A stretch of DNA of 64,000 bases from Trileptium ribeirensis (lineage: Eukaryota > Nematoda > Enoplea > Enoplida > Thoracostomopsidae). Positions 40,501 through 45,370 of this stretch are shown here, in pieces (the stretch's first letter is position 1; every line of letters starts with the position of its first letter). The stretch lies in assembly GCA_030248225.1 (NCBI GenBank), contig JASANE010012823.1:62001-126000 (forward strand), in the 5' to 3' direction. The position numbers were made by a program, and so were the translations under genes. A model generated the notes under the pieces. That model was not told where the DNA came from, did not search any database, and was given only the letters and a program-made list of their open reading frames with translations.

Positions 40501-41249
40501 GAATTTAAAAAGTATTTGTGTCGAATCAGTGTAGCGGAGATATTAGTTACGGATTGTAGAAAGCATTTAATATATAGCAGCTGGCCGGAATGTTTGCAAA
40601 CCTGTATATTAAAATACTCCTTTGTCCAGGAAACTTTATATCACTGGGACATGTAATTAGATGCAGTACTGAATGGTTGGGAATACTTGAACCATTTTGT
40701 ATTAGCTCGGTGTCCATGTAAGTACAACTAATAACATATATGACGACGGGTGTTTATTGGAGCATGAACTAACTTTACATAAAGAAACTACAAAACGATA
40801 AGCACAAATTGACCCGAAATTCAACGCAGTTCATATGAATCTATAACTTCATACCTTAGTGAATTGATGTTTGAGCCACGTTTTCATATAGTGCAAGGTA
40901 GGCTGTTGCCTATGTCACCTTTTGGAGTCGGACGTTGTATCGTTAGCAAAAAGGTACAGCTAAGTGCAGACGATTGGGTGCGTTAGCACCCCCTAGGACA
41001 GGCTTAGTATAGGGCTCATCTTAAGGATCCTTGCTTAAGCTAAGGCTTAATAAAATGGGGAACGATATAGCATGTATTTCCGTAAATCCAGCGGTTAACA
41101 TTATTTTTTATTCTTTTCCTTGTTTGGTGTTTCAGTTGCGGCTGATCAGTCGAGAAACTCGACAAAATTTACGGTCATTGCGCTTCGATCCGGCTGTATA
41201 CCATAGAGACTTTCCGCTTATTGTGTCATCTTCAACCACTCCTTCGTAA
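1512..41249 (+). CDS. ARMH3: ARMH3 (C10orf76/DUF1741) orthologue, 3' part, 18 exons
   Basis: This is the C-terminal part of an armadillo-like helical protein. In mammals ARMH3 is a cytosolic, Golgi-recruited partner of PI4KB and GBF1. I rebuilt it from 18 short + strand exons, each with AG/GT borders and compatible phases, summing to 1452 nt (483 codons plus stop). Recalled vertebrate landmarks appear in the right order: [106 protein letters not shown] and a basic tail. The vertebrate protein is about 690 aa, so some 200 N-terminal residues lie left of the window. The 13.9-kb intron between 14426 and 28342 carries an antisense Gypsy element. Family assignment is very secure; individual borders were placed by eye. 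Confidence 0.95.
1975..2760. repeat. Degenerate tandem array, five units of about 130-165 bp
   Basis: The block tccgttaaaaagc recurs at about 2021, 2152, 2316, 2444 and 2605. Each copy is followed by ttgatcaaattgggcactct-like text, then gactttgtaaacactatttcc and aaaattgggcta. It lies in the ARMH3 intron 1599-3415. No ORF or terminal repeat was seen. Confidence 0.8.
3416..3472 (+). CDS. ARMH3: ARMH3 exon
   Basis: Phase 0 to 0, 19 codons, acceptor ccttttag, donor gtaagt. Encodes [19 protein letters not shown], one of the most conserved ARMH3 stretches and directly continuous with the previous exon. Confidence 0.95.
4233..4276 (+). CDS. ARMH3: ARMH3 small exon (44 nt)
   Basis: Acceptor gttacag, donor gtacgt; starts in phase 0 and leaves two bases (CG). 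Encodes [14 protein letters not shown] plus the first two bases of an Arg codon. The position matches the vertebrate GMGLVIAQALSEYN segment. Confidence 0.88.
5053..5116 (+). CDS. ARMH3: ARMH3 exon
   Basis: One base completes the Arg codon, then 21 codons; acceptor ctctttcag, donor gtaagc. Encodes [21 protein letters not shown], which aligns with the vertebrate segment ending SGFFSALTNM. Confidence 0.92.
5706..6027 (+). repeat. tRNA-derived SINE
   Basis: The head looks like a Pol III promoter: A-box-like tggttgaatgg and B-box-like gtgttcgactcccg about 35 bp apart. A SINE-like body (ccttgtgctccagcc, gctgcgctatttcgcgg) follows, with a tail rich in ttgatttgatgg. The acceptor stem does not fold as a real tRNA, so this is a retroposon. 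It lies in an ARMH3 intron. Confidence 0.7.
6542..6588 (+). CDS. ARMH3: ARMH3 exon (47 nt)
   Basis: Acceptor gtttcag, donor gtaagt; phase 0 start, two bases left over. Encodes [15 protein letters not shown], continuing the TNM-VGNMF motif. Confidence 0.92.
7242..7356. mobile_element. MITE, family with TIR TACAGTACTCGCCAGAAAT
   Basis: The left end tacagtactcgccagaaat and the right end atttctggcttgtactgta form inverted repeats around 115 bp of CGCTCGAA-rich sequence. Three related copies occur in the window. The TA-type ends suggest a Tc1/mariner-like non-autonomous element. Confidence 0.65.
9024..9099 (+). CDS. ARMH3: ARMH3 exon
   Basis: Acceptor tactgttttag, donor gtacgt; one base completes an Ile codon, then 25 codons. 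Contains [16 protein letters not shown], matching the vertebrate [16 protein letters not shown]. Confidence 0.95.
9120..9252. mobile_element. MITE, family with TIR ACAGTTACGGACAAAAATAAAAGC
   Basis: About 130 bp with imperfect inverted ends: tatggacggaaataaag on the left and cttttatttttgtgcggaac on the right. Related copies lie at 9636-9758 and 11794-11905. No coding capacity. Confidence 0.55.
9636..9758. mobile_element. MITE, same ACAGTTACGGAC family
   Basis: The right end, read inverted, is acagttacggacaaaaat; the left end is the diverged acaattccggccagaaataa. About 120 bp, within the ARMH3 intron 9100-10368. Confidence 0.55.
10061..10214. mobile_element. MITE, CGCCAGAAATGA family (diverged)
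   Basis: The left end gcagtaatcgacaacaatga and the inverted right end gtagagcacgtggaagaaat are related to the termini of the element at 7242. The interior contains the CGCTCGAA motifs typical of this family. Confidence 0.45.
10252..10344. mobile_element. MITE, CGCCAGAAATGA family (short)
   Basis: About 93 bp. The left end is tactatatgcccgtctgaaa; the inverted right end is tacagtgcatgccagaaact. The right end lies about 25 bp upstream of an ARMH3 exon. Confidence 0.5.
10369..10432 (+). CDS. ARMH3: ARMH3 exon, Pro/Ser-rich linker
   Basis: Acceptor ttattctag; 21 codons plus one base. Encodes a low-complexity linker ([16 protein letters not shown]) at the place of the Pro/Thr-rich linker in vertebrates. 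The donor (gtagct) is weak. It was chosen because the next exon needs exactly one incoming base; the gtagtt 15 bases earlier would break phase. Confidence 0.72.
11794..11905. mobile_element. MITE, ACAGTTACGGAC family (short)
   Basis: The left end gcggtcacgggcaaaagtaa pairs with the inverted right end acagtcacggacaaaaatat, about 112 bp apart. It lies in the ARMH3 intron 10433-12359, where I saw nothing else. Confidence 0.6.
12360..12443 (+). CDS. ARMH3: ARMH3 exon
   Basis: Acceptor tatttttag, donor gtaata; two bases in, 27 codons, one base out. Encodes [19 protein letters not shown], matching the vertebrate SNLLITFLKYSSIVMQDTK. A second frame is also open but does not match the family. Confidence 0.95.
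13175..13430. repeat. Two-copy tandem duplication, period 146 bp
   Basis: The block ctagcgcattaatttatatt recurs at 13185 and 13331. Each copy continues with agcgcgaatg, then aaaaaggcaaaaggg and a poly-T run. It ends about 50 bp before the ARMH3 exon at 13482. Confidence 0.8.
13482..13540 (+). CDS. ARMH3: ARMH3 exon
   Basis: Acceptor ctacttcag, donor gttagc; two bases complete a Gly codon, then 19 codons. Contains [12 protein letters not shown], matching the vertebrate KLCLIILTCIAE. Confidence 0.95.
14361..14426 (+). CDS. ARMH3: ARMH3 exon
   Basis: Acceptor tttttgtag, donor gtaagt; 22 codons in phase 0. Contains [15 protein letters not shown], matching the vertebrate DQYANAFLHDDNMNF. The following intron carries the Gypsy element. 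Confidence 0.95.
15420..15688. mobile_element. PIF/Harbinger-like MITE
   Basis: TIRs tggtgtgttcacattgcgtt and (inverted) ggctgtgttcacattgcgtc are flanked by TTA on both sides (15417-15419 and 15689-15691), the 3-bp target duplication typical of PIF/Harbinger. 269 bp, non-coding. A related element lies at 49789. Confidence 0.7.
15752..16292 (-). repeat. 3' LTR (left copy)
   Basis: 541 bp. On the element strand it starts TGTAACAATC and ends CAAATTGTTA. It differs from the other LTR by an internal 13-bp duplication near 16128 (aaatataaattcg), a few substitutions and the AAT microsatellite length. A TATA-like box lies at 16087-16095. Confidence 0.95.
16293..16306 (-). other. Polypurine tract
   Basis: GGGGGAGGGGCAAA on the minus strand, directly against the start of the 3' LTR, where plus-strand DNA priming is expected. 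Confidence 0.85.
16381..17304 (-). CDS. ORF3, accessory protein with nuclear-localisation-like tail, one internal TGA
   Basis: Starts at ATG 17304 and runs 308 codons in the same frame as pol, with one internal TGA (17053-17055). The first 83 residues are acidic ([16 protein letters not shown]). The second part (about 224 residues after the TGA) is Pro/Arg-rich with [10 protein letters not shown] and SQRDPRL. It ends with a basic PRKKRK cluster and GARERR, which look like a nuclear localisation signal. I recognise no family. There is no signal peptide or membrane segment, so it is not an env, although it sits where env usually lies. The TGA may be read through, spliced around or a mutation. 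Confidence 0.55.
17305..17589. other. Non-coding spacer in the Gypsy element
   Basis: AT-rich 285 bp between the pol extension and ORF3, with stops in all frames. It could hold a promoter or splice acceptor for ORF3; no clear motif was seen. Confidence 0.5.
17590..17949 (-). CDS. In-frame C-terminal extension of pol beyond one TAA
   Basis: Directly after the pol TAA the same frame stays open for 119 codons to a stop at 17590. The segment is polar, with a Ser/Asp-rich middle and an Arg/Lys-rich end ([15 protein letters not shown]), like the tails of many Gypsy integrases. There is no ATG at its start. It is either made by readthrough or was cut off by a recent nonsense change; the sequence alone does not decide. 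Confidence 0.5.
   Translation of the reverse strand, partial: LAPTVSCQRINYNTDDNLSPEIKSKHNVYYRKADNDSAQAEKTGKELIPRPNVEELKYSSSENSLQSTAKDVIDDALPLPTGTDYPVNLDSGVAKLSPRRRLHCKLTTGKSRYNFRLRK
17950..24978 (-). CDS. pol: SGNH-Env-PR-RT-RNaseH-IN polyprotein of the Gypsy element
   Basis: The frame opens at 24978 after a TAA and overlaps the gag end by about 83 nt in the +1 frame. There is no ATG near the overlap (a GTG at 24936 is the first near-start codon), so it is probably expressed by frameshifting. Numbering residues from that GTG: SGNH-like domain about 100-285; env-like glycoprotein 485-1090; aspartic protease with LIDTGSQ at 1164-1170 and IILGRDF near 1242; RT with FCVDYRKLN at 1511 and YLDD at 1611-1614; RNase H with D1760, E1802, D1827 and D1870; integrase with an HHCC finger about 1990-2030 and D2060, D2120, E2156 (D-35-E); and a GPY module near 2293. 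All catalytic residues are present and 2328 codons are uninterrupted. The stop is TAA at 17950-17952. Confidence 0.96.
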   Translation of the reverse strand, partial: PGQLRSWVRYLPQIVILNGQRVNEPDGKQHLDEHGRKIVKSNDEPQGYGKSATGGTTNGKNSNVGLSATRDNYRQTLHNSLKNGDSNRAARLRKQPSTASKCSQHRRNAETRDLNKFLFVGDSQLQHLCPNSSTILKYSAGASIEDVDKLLETAFASAASTTNNRWTIVIHSGSNDLVATDGACSWPSDDELNTKIMRAIRRVHAFVNERNAQIECVYWSNVLDRRDVPGYKVDYFRQCLKQNIDRMQPTNIQYSVLENDYLFTGEASICNLTYHVPYLSDHGMLKLAHSFSYRVHGFNTELMGIIDPPHASQPLTSYRIGAVVDQMLLFSPNASQFQKLPEAQQHPDAPWSRPLTRRQYQLELMTEAETDEWHRTVDFRESQERRYRTKQNRSRCSFPISTNQSPQNQTGVKAAISNASLTTEDRKRVKTVLDRLETESTKVGNPEQETSHDPLVSTEPINESLKHNMTDPEPIATCSLPNLTKIRSSSQSGSIKTGMARSVSTMVLFPVFCMLILVTVGHTKVIFPNPLVCNPTARGQLWQLPDAVACNISEIESKEPFRKVDYLLYKHNILQYISKAWLCSKLTSTVKTFTYFFNDENLKKSESLEELVTEAECRRMQQFKTCSAGSLTRFGRVWSTNNKLDWYYPGGGIHCCSWKTFTVTNCFLYETRLYQHHGDNNPQSAASDVTHCKYQTGSCTLDGGKFIIWKPNKTGNCEYIPWQKMKGNQVGSKWLSENGLLALTFGNAGTISTCDGKRLIMSDQGIPVEILAESAFGTSSFKQRLHKGKVIVSNMGITNAVRPKRQLSNSVPVSFVSAELLASSLQALEVHVNEQIRTMFAHAVNDVCRNMKALYHTGESFLLENPTLAMRSILNHGNLVAISGGNFVETWPCQELEDGEYVVKPMNETCNKHIPMQVTIGGHHQRAYMNPHTNVIGTIGADIQCKAVDGIPFTLREHSYIYLQTGELQQATEYRQLPLQWTSHRYDHIPDVLFHPVVMYRLSEIRSRISLNDVFVTYHQQQQVLSKLGLNGQYTSPSEAASQTAATIVQKGLFGFSRGWVVDSTQVWVFICCLYVSTSVVLKIIWKLLKNRIQNIVGNNGNLIRTILLSGNHQASSNELHGVTTVSQQMNRQSLPAVSVSKDTATEFRPYNLDHVGLPTQSNGTVCIKVNDVPMVALIDTGSQISLIDEHALARLPNLPQSKSRESEMTPNIGCNIRSASGHLMNIVGAIGATVLLGATRFHGPLAVAVNLPYEIILGRDFLKNLGSFSLDYSMNRMCFNNQMIAMKDSTDTAQPVQSYITLIDTVSVPPRSEMIILAKAEQLDSGPILVEQPSLDNDSSNIVVANTVSIRAADHSVPVRVMNPASSPVKMYQGTRIAVGTKLTADQERNLDVQARAPDSFINIFSITEGNSTTYPPNLKDLDLSECTLSGSDQEKLKSLLYEYADIFSSGDHDLGIARSVKHEIDIGSALPFRQRPYRTPFALREVVSQKIKDMLKSGIIEPSTSEWASPIVLVPKKDGTYRFCVDYRKLNAITRRDSYPMKRIDDALGSLGNAKYFCSLDMQSGYHQIEMEQNSRSKTAFITYDGLFQFRKMPFGLTNAPATFQRLMESVLAGLDWKVCLVYLDDILVMGSTADELLSRLQQVFQRLRLANLKLKLKKCHFGKESIPYLGHILSRDGYFPECSKVNKILTWPIPKNAKEARSFMGLASYYRQFVWCFAKLAGPLHSLYKKNVKFKWTPDCQQSFDKIKKLLTTAPILVFPDFTKPFTLQTDASDTAIGAVLSQEAADGKEHPVSFASRTLTKAERNYSVIEREALSVVWAIKYFRPYLYGRQFSVVTDHQPLKWLLTMKDPHGRVCRWSLMLQGYNFNIVHRPGKENRNADALSRRPDSNYPDFELKTDICEYCSNLANPKTESIAYVNVTTSELIPLTSENKETEQDVIREKQIADKLASDMCKSISNLGECACEPWFIRNGLLYRKSNVHQQEQLYIPESLRKDIMVACHDHLFGGHLGIRKTYKKVTERYYWPTVYSDVVKWCKECPSCITRKPPKAKTIPQLQPIAVEYPWHMIACDILGPLPKSSAGNIYIIVVMDYFTKWVECCALQDTKAATVAKVLVEQVFCRFGVPCKLLTDKGRNFTSELMMETCRLLGIQKLFTTAYHPMCDGMVERFNRTLETMLSLFINSSQSDWDEILPYVCFAYRSSVHETTMESPYYLNFGRDPVLPIDLLYRNQVSTTVQDYVPDMAHRLVRSWEVAKKQVALTQERQKSQHDRRARTLPFVEGDRVYLHVPTVAGKSKKLARHWRGPYRIVKISEDGTGASIEPVVKSTKSVGMRVNVRRL
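21667..23484 (-). other. env: Envelope-like type I membrane glycoprotein module
   Basis: Residues 485-1090 of the polyprotein (numbered from the GTG at 24936). They begin at an internal ATG (23484-23482) and a strongly hydrophobic signal-peptide-like segment (about 490-508). A Cys-rich ectodomain with several N-x-S/T sites follows. A furin-type R-P-K-R site at 788-791 is followed by a helix-prone stretch. A second Cys-containing domain (about 875-935) comes next, then a single transmembrane segment (about 1053-1075) and a short basic tail. The layout is that of a cleaved viral fusion glycoprotein. The source family is not clear to me; a mononegavirus-type G (for example chuvirus-like) is only a weak impression. 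Protease starts about 75 residues downstream, in frame. Confidence 0.8.
24082..24639 (-). other. SGNH/GDSL hydrolase-like domain within the polyprotein
   Basis: Residues about 100-285 (counted from the GTG at 24936). [12 protein letters not shown] supplies the block I Gly-Asp-Ser and IHSGSNDL supplies the Gly-x-Asn-Asp block, at usual SGNH spacing. The C-terminal catalytic pair is less clear: a [14 protein letters not shown] segment takes the position of DxxH. No signal peptide precedes the domain, so it should be cytosolic. It could be an esterase or a non-catalytic relic. The class is a pattern-based inference. Confidence 0.6.
24896..26389 (-). CDS. gag: Gag polyprotein of the Gypsy element
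   Basis: 497 aa. Residues about 25-85 are a predicted coiled coil. Residues about 115-270 match the retrotransposon Gag capsid pattern ([32 protein letters not shown]). Two zinc knuckles follow: a canonical C382-x2-C385-x4-H390-x4-C395 and a variant C404-x2-H407-x4-H412-x4-C417, in which His replaces the second Cys. It forms the particle and binds the RNA. The stop (TAA) lies inside the start of the pol frame, which is +1 relative to gag. Confidence 0.92.
   Translation of the reverse strand: MSSGETLGAASARDGRLDQRTLTRVDLQLADFQKSVTQRLDVITTQIEHHSTLLATLDNTIKADSDQLNQRFEKCENVLKSEFDKSKIASVSPRSDMALRGPNLPISPFGGGKGEDFKAWKQNEFEVKFAANGWPQENKAVLLGVHLTGHAKFVFNNLSEVIRTDYGRLVPELEAALMTEDRKRFLSDQYDIRSQRSTETVNEYAQVLSELAQSALTYMTVETEKQTNLRNKFIAGLKPRIREEVKVMGPKTMSEAVLAAERIETKLGAEDELAANVHALQARISVLEGGNRNFVASPRNWQDGSTSTIDRMATQIDNLSKTVNSFSEQVYSARQPAMPTRFSKPVPVPRFPNNFSGNPQRNFNSGVMYGRQRFTLNNRPICQVCGKSGHTALHCSNRQVNKYCDFHRMTGHSTTECRAHNRQLRNQQGVNYRTSNTTRRITASNNALVEEQLPDSKTNDTNSNLGADPVTWSTSFVGTLFTSNSDTKWTTGERTRW
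26546..26563 (-). other. Primer binding site
   Basis: Three bases inside the 5' LTR the minus strand reads TGGTAGCAACGGTGGGGT. This is the complement of a tRNA 3' end with CCA, and it continues into a TTCGA T-loop. I did not assign the tRNA isotype. Confidence 0.75.
26567..27096 (-). repeat. 5' LTR (right copy)
   Basis: 530 bp, near-identical to the left copy. On the minus strand TATATAAAA (26901-26909) is a good candidate core promoter, directing the element transcript leftwards, opposite to ARMH3. Confidence 0.95.
26901..26909 (-). promoter_or_regulatory. LTR TATA box
   Basis: TATATAAAA on the minus strand inside the 5' LTR, upstream of the primer site and gag. The copy in the other LTR is at 16087-16095. 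Confidence 0.55.
27101..28341. other. ARMH3 intron remainder right of the Gypsy element
   Basis: AT-rich and without exons. A GC-richer patch at about 27300-27567 ends with cgacgcccctg. Read inverted this is CAGGGGCGTCG, a terminus style seen in hAT-like elements; a second such end is at 54250-54260. Confidence 0.4.
28342..28475 (+). CDS. ARMH3: ARMH3 exon after the Gypsy-bearing intron
   Basis: Acceptor gactttccag, donor gtaagt; 44 codons plus two bases. Encodes [11 protein letters not shown] and then [20 protein letters not shown], matching the vertebrate PMRHRKK and [20 protein letters not shown] segments. Confidence 0.96.
29485..29573 (+). CDS. ARMH3: ARMH3 exon
   Basis: Acceptor attgtttag, donor gtaagt; one base in, 29 codons, one base out. 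Contains [18 protein letters not shown], almost identical to vertebrates and the strongest family signature in the gene. Confidence 0.97.
30413..30495 (+). CDS. ARMH3: ARMH3 exon
   Basis: Acceptor tttattcttag, donor gtatag; two bases in, 27 codons. Encodes [20 protein letters not shown], matching the vertebrate [20 protein letters not shown]. Confidence 0.93.
31594..31720 (+). CDS. ARMH3: ARMH3 exon
   Basis: Acceptor atttttcag, donor gtgagt; 42 codons plus one base. Contains [20 protein letters not shown], matching the vertebrate [20 protein letters not shown], and ends with LYSM. Confidence 0.97.
32832..32907 (+). CDS. ARMH3: ARMH3 exon
   Basis: Acceptor tattttttcag, donor gtatgc; two bases in, 24 codons, two bases out. 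Ends LCSHLVNI plus a split Arg, as in the vertebrate THALVNIR. The first half is divergent. Confidence 0.88.
33999..34062 (+). CDS. ARMH3: ARMH3 exon
   Basis: Acceptor taattttag, donor gtatgt; one base completes Arg, then 21 codons. Encodes [21 protein letters not shown], matching the vertebrate AIINHFNPKIE and LSEEQ motifs. Confidence 0.94.
35304..35810. mobile_element. Non-autonomous DNA element with TIRs, copy 1
   Basis: The left end taaacttaagtgatcctgcc, then taccatcctgttttgta, matches the inverted right end taaactttatgcgaccccac, then caaccatcctattttgta. The whole unit aligns with 37170-37632, so this is a family. No ORF. It lies in the ARMH3 intron 34063-38101. Confidence 0.65.
36757..36999. 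mobile_element. MITE, CGCCAGAAATGA family (longest copy)
   Basis: The left end tacagtattcgccagaaatg and the right segment catttctttcgagtactata are inverted. The interior is rich in TTCGAA and CGCTCGAA. Same family as 7242-7356. Confidence 0.55.
37170..37632. mobile_element. Non-autonomous DNA element with TIRs, copy 2
   Basis: Same orientation as and clearly diverged from the copy at 35304. Shared blocks include gtataaaaattgttgcggaa-like text, gcatttggatttgattttg, tttgcgattcgatatcg and aaaataggatggttggtg. Confidence 0.65.
38102..38218 (+). CDS. ARMH3: ARMH3 exon
   Basis: Acceptor ttgttatag, donor gttagt; 39 codons in phase 0. Contains [20 protein letters not shown], then KETTFFIEM, matching the vertebrate [20 protein letters not shown] and EAAFFKEL. 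Confidence 0.96.
38350..38620 (+). repeat. tRNA-derived SINE
   Basis: Head gtggcgcagtggttagagcg (A box), then gtgcgctcgagcatcc (B-box-like), then a body with ccacggtacccacttgtaaa and a tail with cgggagataagcgcc and gcaacc. It lacks a full acceptor stem. It sits in the last ARMH3 intron, about 130 bp after an exon. Confidence 0.75.
39600..39890. repeat. GC-rich minisatellite patch bounded by a short inverted repeat
   Basis: About 39690-39830 repeats cccagttttaggggg and catgcacagaccccag-like units. It is flanked by ccaaggatgcattagag (39609) and its inverted partner ctctaatgcactcttgg (39869). An (AT)n microsatellite precedes it at 39508-39525. Confidence 0.55.
41136..41249 (+). CDS. ARMH3: ARMH3 terminal exon
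   Basis: Acceptor ggtgtttcag; 37 codons then TAA. Starts [15 protein letters not shown], corresponding to the vertebrate VRSISTNVRRNLAFH near the C-terminus. No convincing AATAAA was seen in the next few hundred bases. Confidence 0.92.
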   Translation: MRLISRETRQNLRSLRFDPAVYHRDFPLIVSSSTTPS

Positions 41250-42426
41250 CCGGTCCATTTTGTTGACTCTAGAAATTACTTCATTCGAAAATGAACGCAA
41301 AATACAAACAGAAATATCATATTTGCGTTAAATTACATATCTTAATATGTAAACAGCATATATTTATCGATTGGGCTACTAGGATGCTATCGCGCTACAA
41401 TACGACGCTTGTGGTAAACGGCTTCTGTTTGCAACGCGTTCATGCCCGAAGCAAATTTGTGTATATGTCGTACAATATGTAACTTGCTGGCGCGGGGGAT
41501 AGAAAAAGGAACAAGTGCAGCCGGGGCACGCGAACCACCGGGCTATCTGAGGAATATTCCTTGGTGAACCCCACAATGCGAGCGAATCAATGAACGTTCA
41601 AACGTACGCATAGGACAAACTTTATATGCCCTGGGCCCATTTGGAGTTAGTGGCTGGCAAAGGGTTTGTTACGGCGATAGGATAATATTTGTGTTTGCTT
41701 ATAAAGGTGGTTCGAGATGCAATGAATCACAAAACTTATATATAATGTATCGTGTAAGTTTATCGTGGTTCAGTTTGATAAACATACTGAAAGTGACAGT
41801 TTTTGCACATGGAAACTCTACAGCTCATTGAAGTACTATGAAATTGTATTCATCACTTTACGATCTATCTATTTTACGAATATGTGAACTTGATTGAACA
41901 ACTCGGGAAACTTTAGCATTCTCTACTTAAAGTTTGCATTTTTATTGTTCCGACAGAGCATATCGGACGAAAAAATTTAGCTTCGTCCTACCCCAAGTGC
42001 AGACAGTAAATCTTTGTGTATGAGTTCGAATCATATTAGTTATGTCATTACGTTATCGTAAATTGGGTGACGCAACTGAGGCAGTCCCTCAAGCCTTCCG
42101 AATCCTATCAATAGTTTTGTCAAAATACGAAATGTGGTTAGTTATTTTTGTGTAACTTTTTAGTGCATAATAAGGTGTATGTCGGACATAAACAGTGACT
42201 GTCAAAAATTTTTTTTCCAAAATCCTACTCATATATATAATTCCTAAATGGCGCATGCATCTCTACGTACAGCGGCTATTTGGTGTTATCACCATCATTT
42301 TTTCAATTTGTGATCAGTTGTAAGTGGAGCCATACCCTTTTAGATCTTATCTGTTTATTTATTACATGTCAGTCTATTTTTTGTGTAACAGGATCTTTCA
42401 TCTGGTCTATATCTCACATGGACAGT

Positions 42427-42506
42427 GTGAGTATGGGCAATGCATAACAGTTCTGTGTAATAAGGCTGGCTTGACCGGTAATAAACTATGTTGATGTTGT
42501 TGTTGT
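42427..42506 (+). repeat. Dispersed repeat, copy 1
   Basis: 80 bp nearly identical to 51387-51459 (shared gcataacagttctrtgtaat and ggcttgaccggtaataaact), ending in a TTG-repeat tail. It looks like the 3' end of a retroposon. Confidence 0.7.
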
Positions 42507-45162
42507 AACTCGGGAAACTGGAATAAATTAGCCATGTCGAATCATATATAAAATTTTCCACGATTGTTGGCAATTTGCAATAAATTCTTTCTTAATAGAT
42601 CCAAGTTTTATCAAATTTTAACCCAATGTTCATGCTAATTTTGCCTGTTTGCTAAAATTTCCTGCGCAGCTGCTACTCCGGGGGTGGGGTGGTTGGTTGG
42701 TGTGGGAGAAAGTGCGCACAACCTTCAGGGAAATCGCAGATTTTATTTGGGACTACGTGTCTAAGGCGTCTGTCGACACCGATGCCCTTACGCCTACGCC
42801 TGTTCGTCATGTCAGTTGGCATTATTTCCAACCATGACCACATATTTATACAATTCATGATTTTCACTTTATGGTCGTGGTGACGATTTGCCATAAAATA
42901 CACGTAGGCGCTGTGCTCGATCACTAATTGTAGTAATTACTGAATGTATTTACAATGCGTAATGTAATTATATCTCTTGATCTCAAACATATGGCAAATC
43001 ATGTCAGTTATCAAGGCCATCAATCAATGCGCGAAACATGAGATTTTGACTGACAAGGCTAGTAACAGCAAAAATATTAAGTAGGCGGACATAAATGTTA
43101 TATATATACGATTGAATGGCACGTTTGTAGAACGGGTACAAAGTGCAAAATTTATTAATCTACCCAAATTGCGGGTTGCCCGTTAAAAAGTGCCTCCCTG
43201 CGTTTACCAACACTGGTAGCAAAACTAAGAATTTTTGCAGTTTACTTCGTGAATTTGAAACAACCGCGATGTACGCGCCTACACTGCGCTCATAACACTG
43301 ATTCCTTTAAAATCTGGAAAACGCAAAACACGATTTCGACACCCGAAATAAGCCCGGAACAGCAAAGGATTACTGAAGCTACCAACAAAACTATCTTAAT
43401 CCCGACATTCAGGGAACACTTTTTCAGTACGAATTTATACGGGAATGTTCAATCGTGAAAAATGGTATACCGTTCACATCAACCTGACAATTTCGCTGTA
43501 CTTCAATTCTCGCTACATTTATTTTGAAGAACGATCACAAGTATAGAACTAAACTGATCCTAAAATTTGTATTCATGTTTTGTCGTTCGTAGGAGAAATA
43601 TTTTGCACGGAAGGCCTAAACGTTGAACAAAAGCGGAAAATCCGAAGTTTGGTTAGTATGGTTGACGAGCTGTAACGACCAGCAATAAAAGAAGCTCGTT
43701 CCATTTTTTTGAGCGGTATACTTTCGTACAGGCTGAAAAAACAACAGCTTAGTGTTACGTGGCGGCACCTTCATATAAAGACAAAGAGCCGAACGCTAGG
43801 TTGGAGCACATACTTGTCTAAGATCTGTCGGCGTGGGAATAATGCTTGAAATCTTAGGAAACCTCAAATCGCAATACATATTTTGTTTTCTAATTTGCGA
43901 TTAACGCTGCCAAATTCCATGCTACTTTTGCGAAAACAATGGGGCAAGCGATGGTCACTCGTACGTAAACTTGTAGGCGGATCGTGTATGGATTGGAAGG
44001 TCCACGGTCGTGGCATGCCAGATAAAGAGGAGAGGATTATCTCACTTGAGGCTTAAATGCCCGCCCGGGAGAGGCAACATCGATCCTGCAACTCTTCGAG
44101 AGCGCGCGAAAAACTTTGGTAAAAATCCAGGAAGGTTAATGGCACAAATCGGCGGATCAGCATTCTAACATAGAAGCGTAGCCTTCTATTTGTCCTCTTG
44201 AGTTGCAATAAAATACGATAAAACCGGTAGAAAAAGAAGGGAACTTAAGACAAACTTATCCCAAACGAAGAATAATACGAGGTTTTGAGTTCCTAAAAAT
44301 GGCTCTAGTGCAGACAAAGGATGCGGTAGTAATCTACAATAAATGTTTAGAGAACAGCTGAAATTAGGTGCTTGGGGAGACATTATCCCTACGACAGACT
44401 TGGTGTAAACCTTATATATAATGGCTTAGAGTACCAACAGCGGTCCATCTATCTTCCTTTTCACTTATTGCATTATCCTGAAGGCTTTCTCAACACAAGT
44501 GCCTTAAAAAGTAAAGAAAATTTACCCTGCGAAAAAACTAGTTGTGTAATCATAAATTAAAGGAAATGAATATAACGGCGTTGTCAGAATAGAACGCCTG
44601 AGAAACTTATTTTATGCGCATCTAGACTGTCCTGCCTATTTTTAGTAAAGTACTTGTATCCGAAAAATATTCCTTACCGATGTGTCTCAAACCCCCAAAA
44701 ATGCGTTCCCTGGTGCAACTTCCATATACGCACAAATGTCTACGAAGGTGCTATCTGTTGGCTATACGGTCGTCTCTGACACCTAACAAAGTGGGAGGCC
44801 GTAATAAAGAACAAACCATGACCTAAATATCGAAATTTTGAAAACCCTAGATTTTACCAAAAATTATTGGACATGAGAACAATAAAATGTGGGCAAACGA
44901 ACGCATAACTAAAGCATACCTCGTGAAACTTGGGTCGCTGCGTAAGACCACAATAGAGAGTAAAAAAGACCTGTATACTGCCGCCGAAATAGGCTTGAGA
45001 TATAGATTTATTTACAAACACTATTCATACGAGAAAAGATAATGAATAATAAAGATCTAGTCATGTTGAAAGGCGTACGTAAAAACAGCCTAGTGGCGGA
45101 AACCCCAAATATGTAGTTGCAACATGAGGGGGCACTACCATTGACCCTTTAGCGTGTTAAGC

Positions 45163-45370
45163 CTGCAATATATGCGCAATTTCGGTACGAAACAGATGCG
45201 AGCACAATAGGCTATATGCTGGGCTGTGTTCTAGAGGTGAGCAGGCCATGATACCCAAATAGCCGAACCTGGTGTATCTACAAAGCTCTACAGCATAAAA
45301 GGACCCGCTGTAAAGATATGAAAAAAGTATTGGCCACGTTCAACAACTCGTCCTGGAGCGAGCGATAGGC
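45163..45370 (+). pseudogene. Degraded retroelement RNase H-like fragment
   Basis: One frame reads FRYETDASTIGYMLGCVLE, the form of the RNase H start in Gypsy pol (F.LETDAS..GAVL). It then hits TGA, and KDMKKVLA, in another frame, resembles the EKEVLA segment. The matches are short and frame-broken, so this is a tentative relic. Confidence 0.35.
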
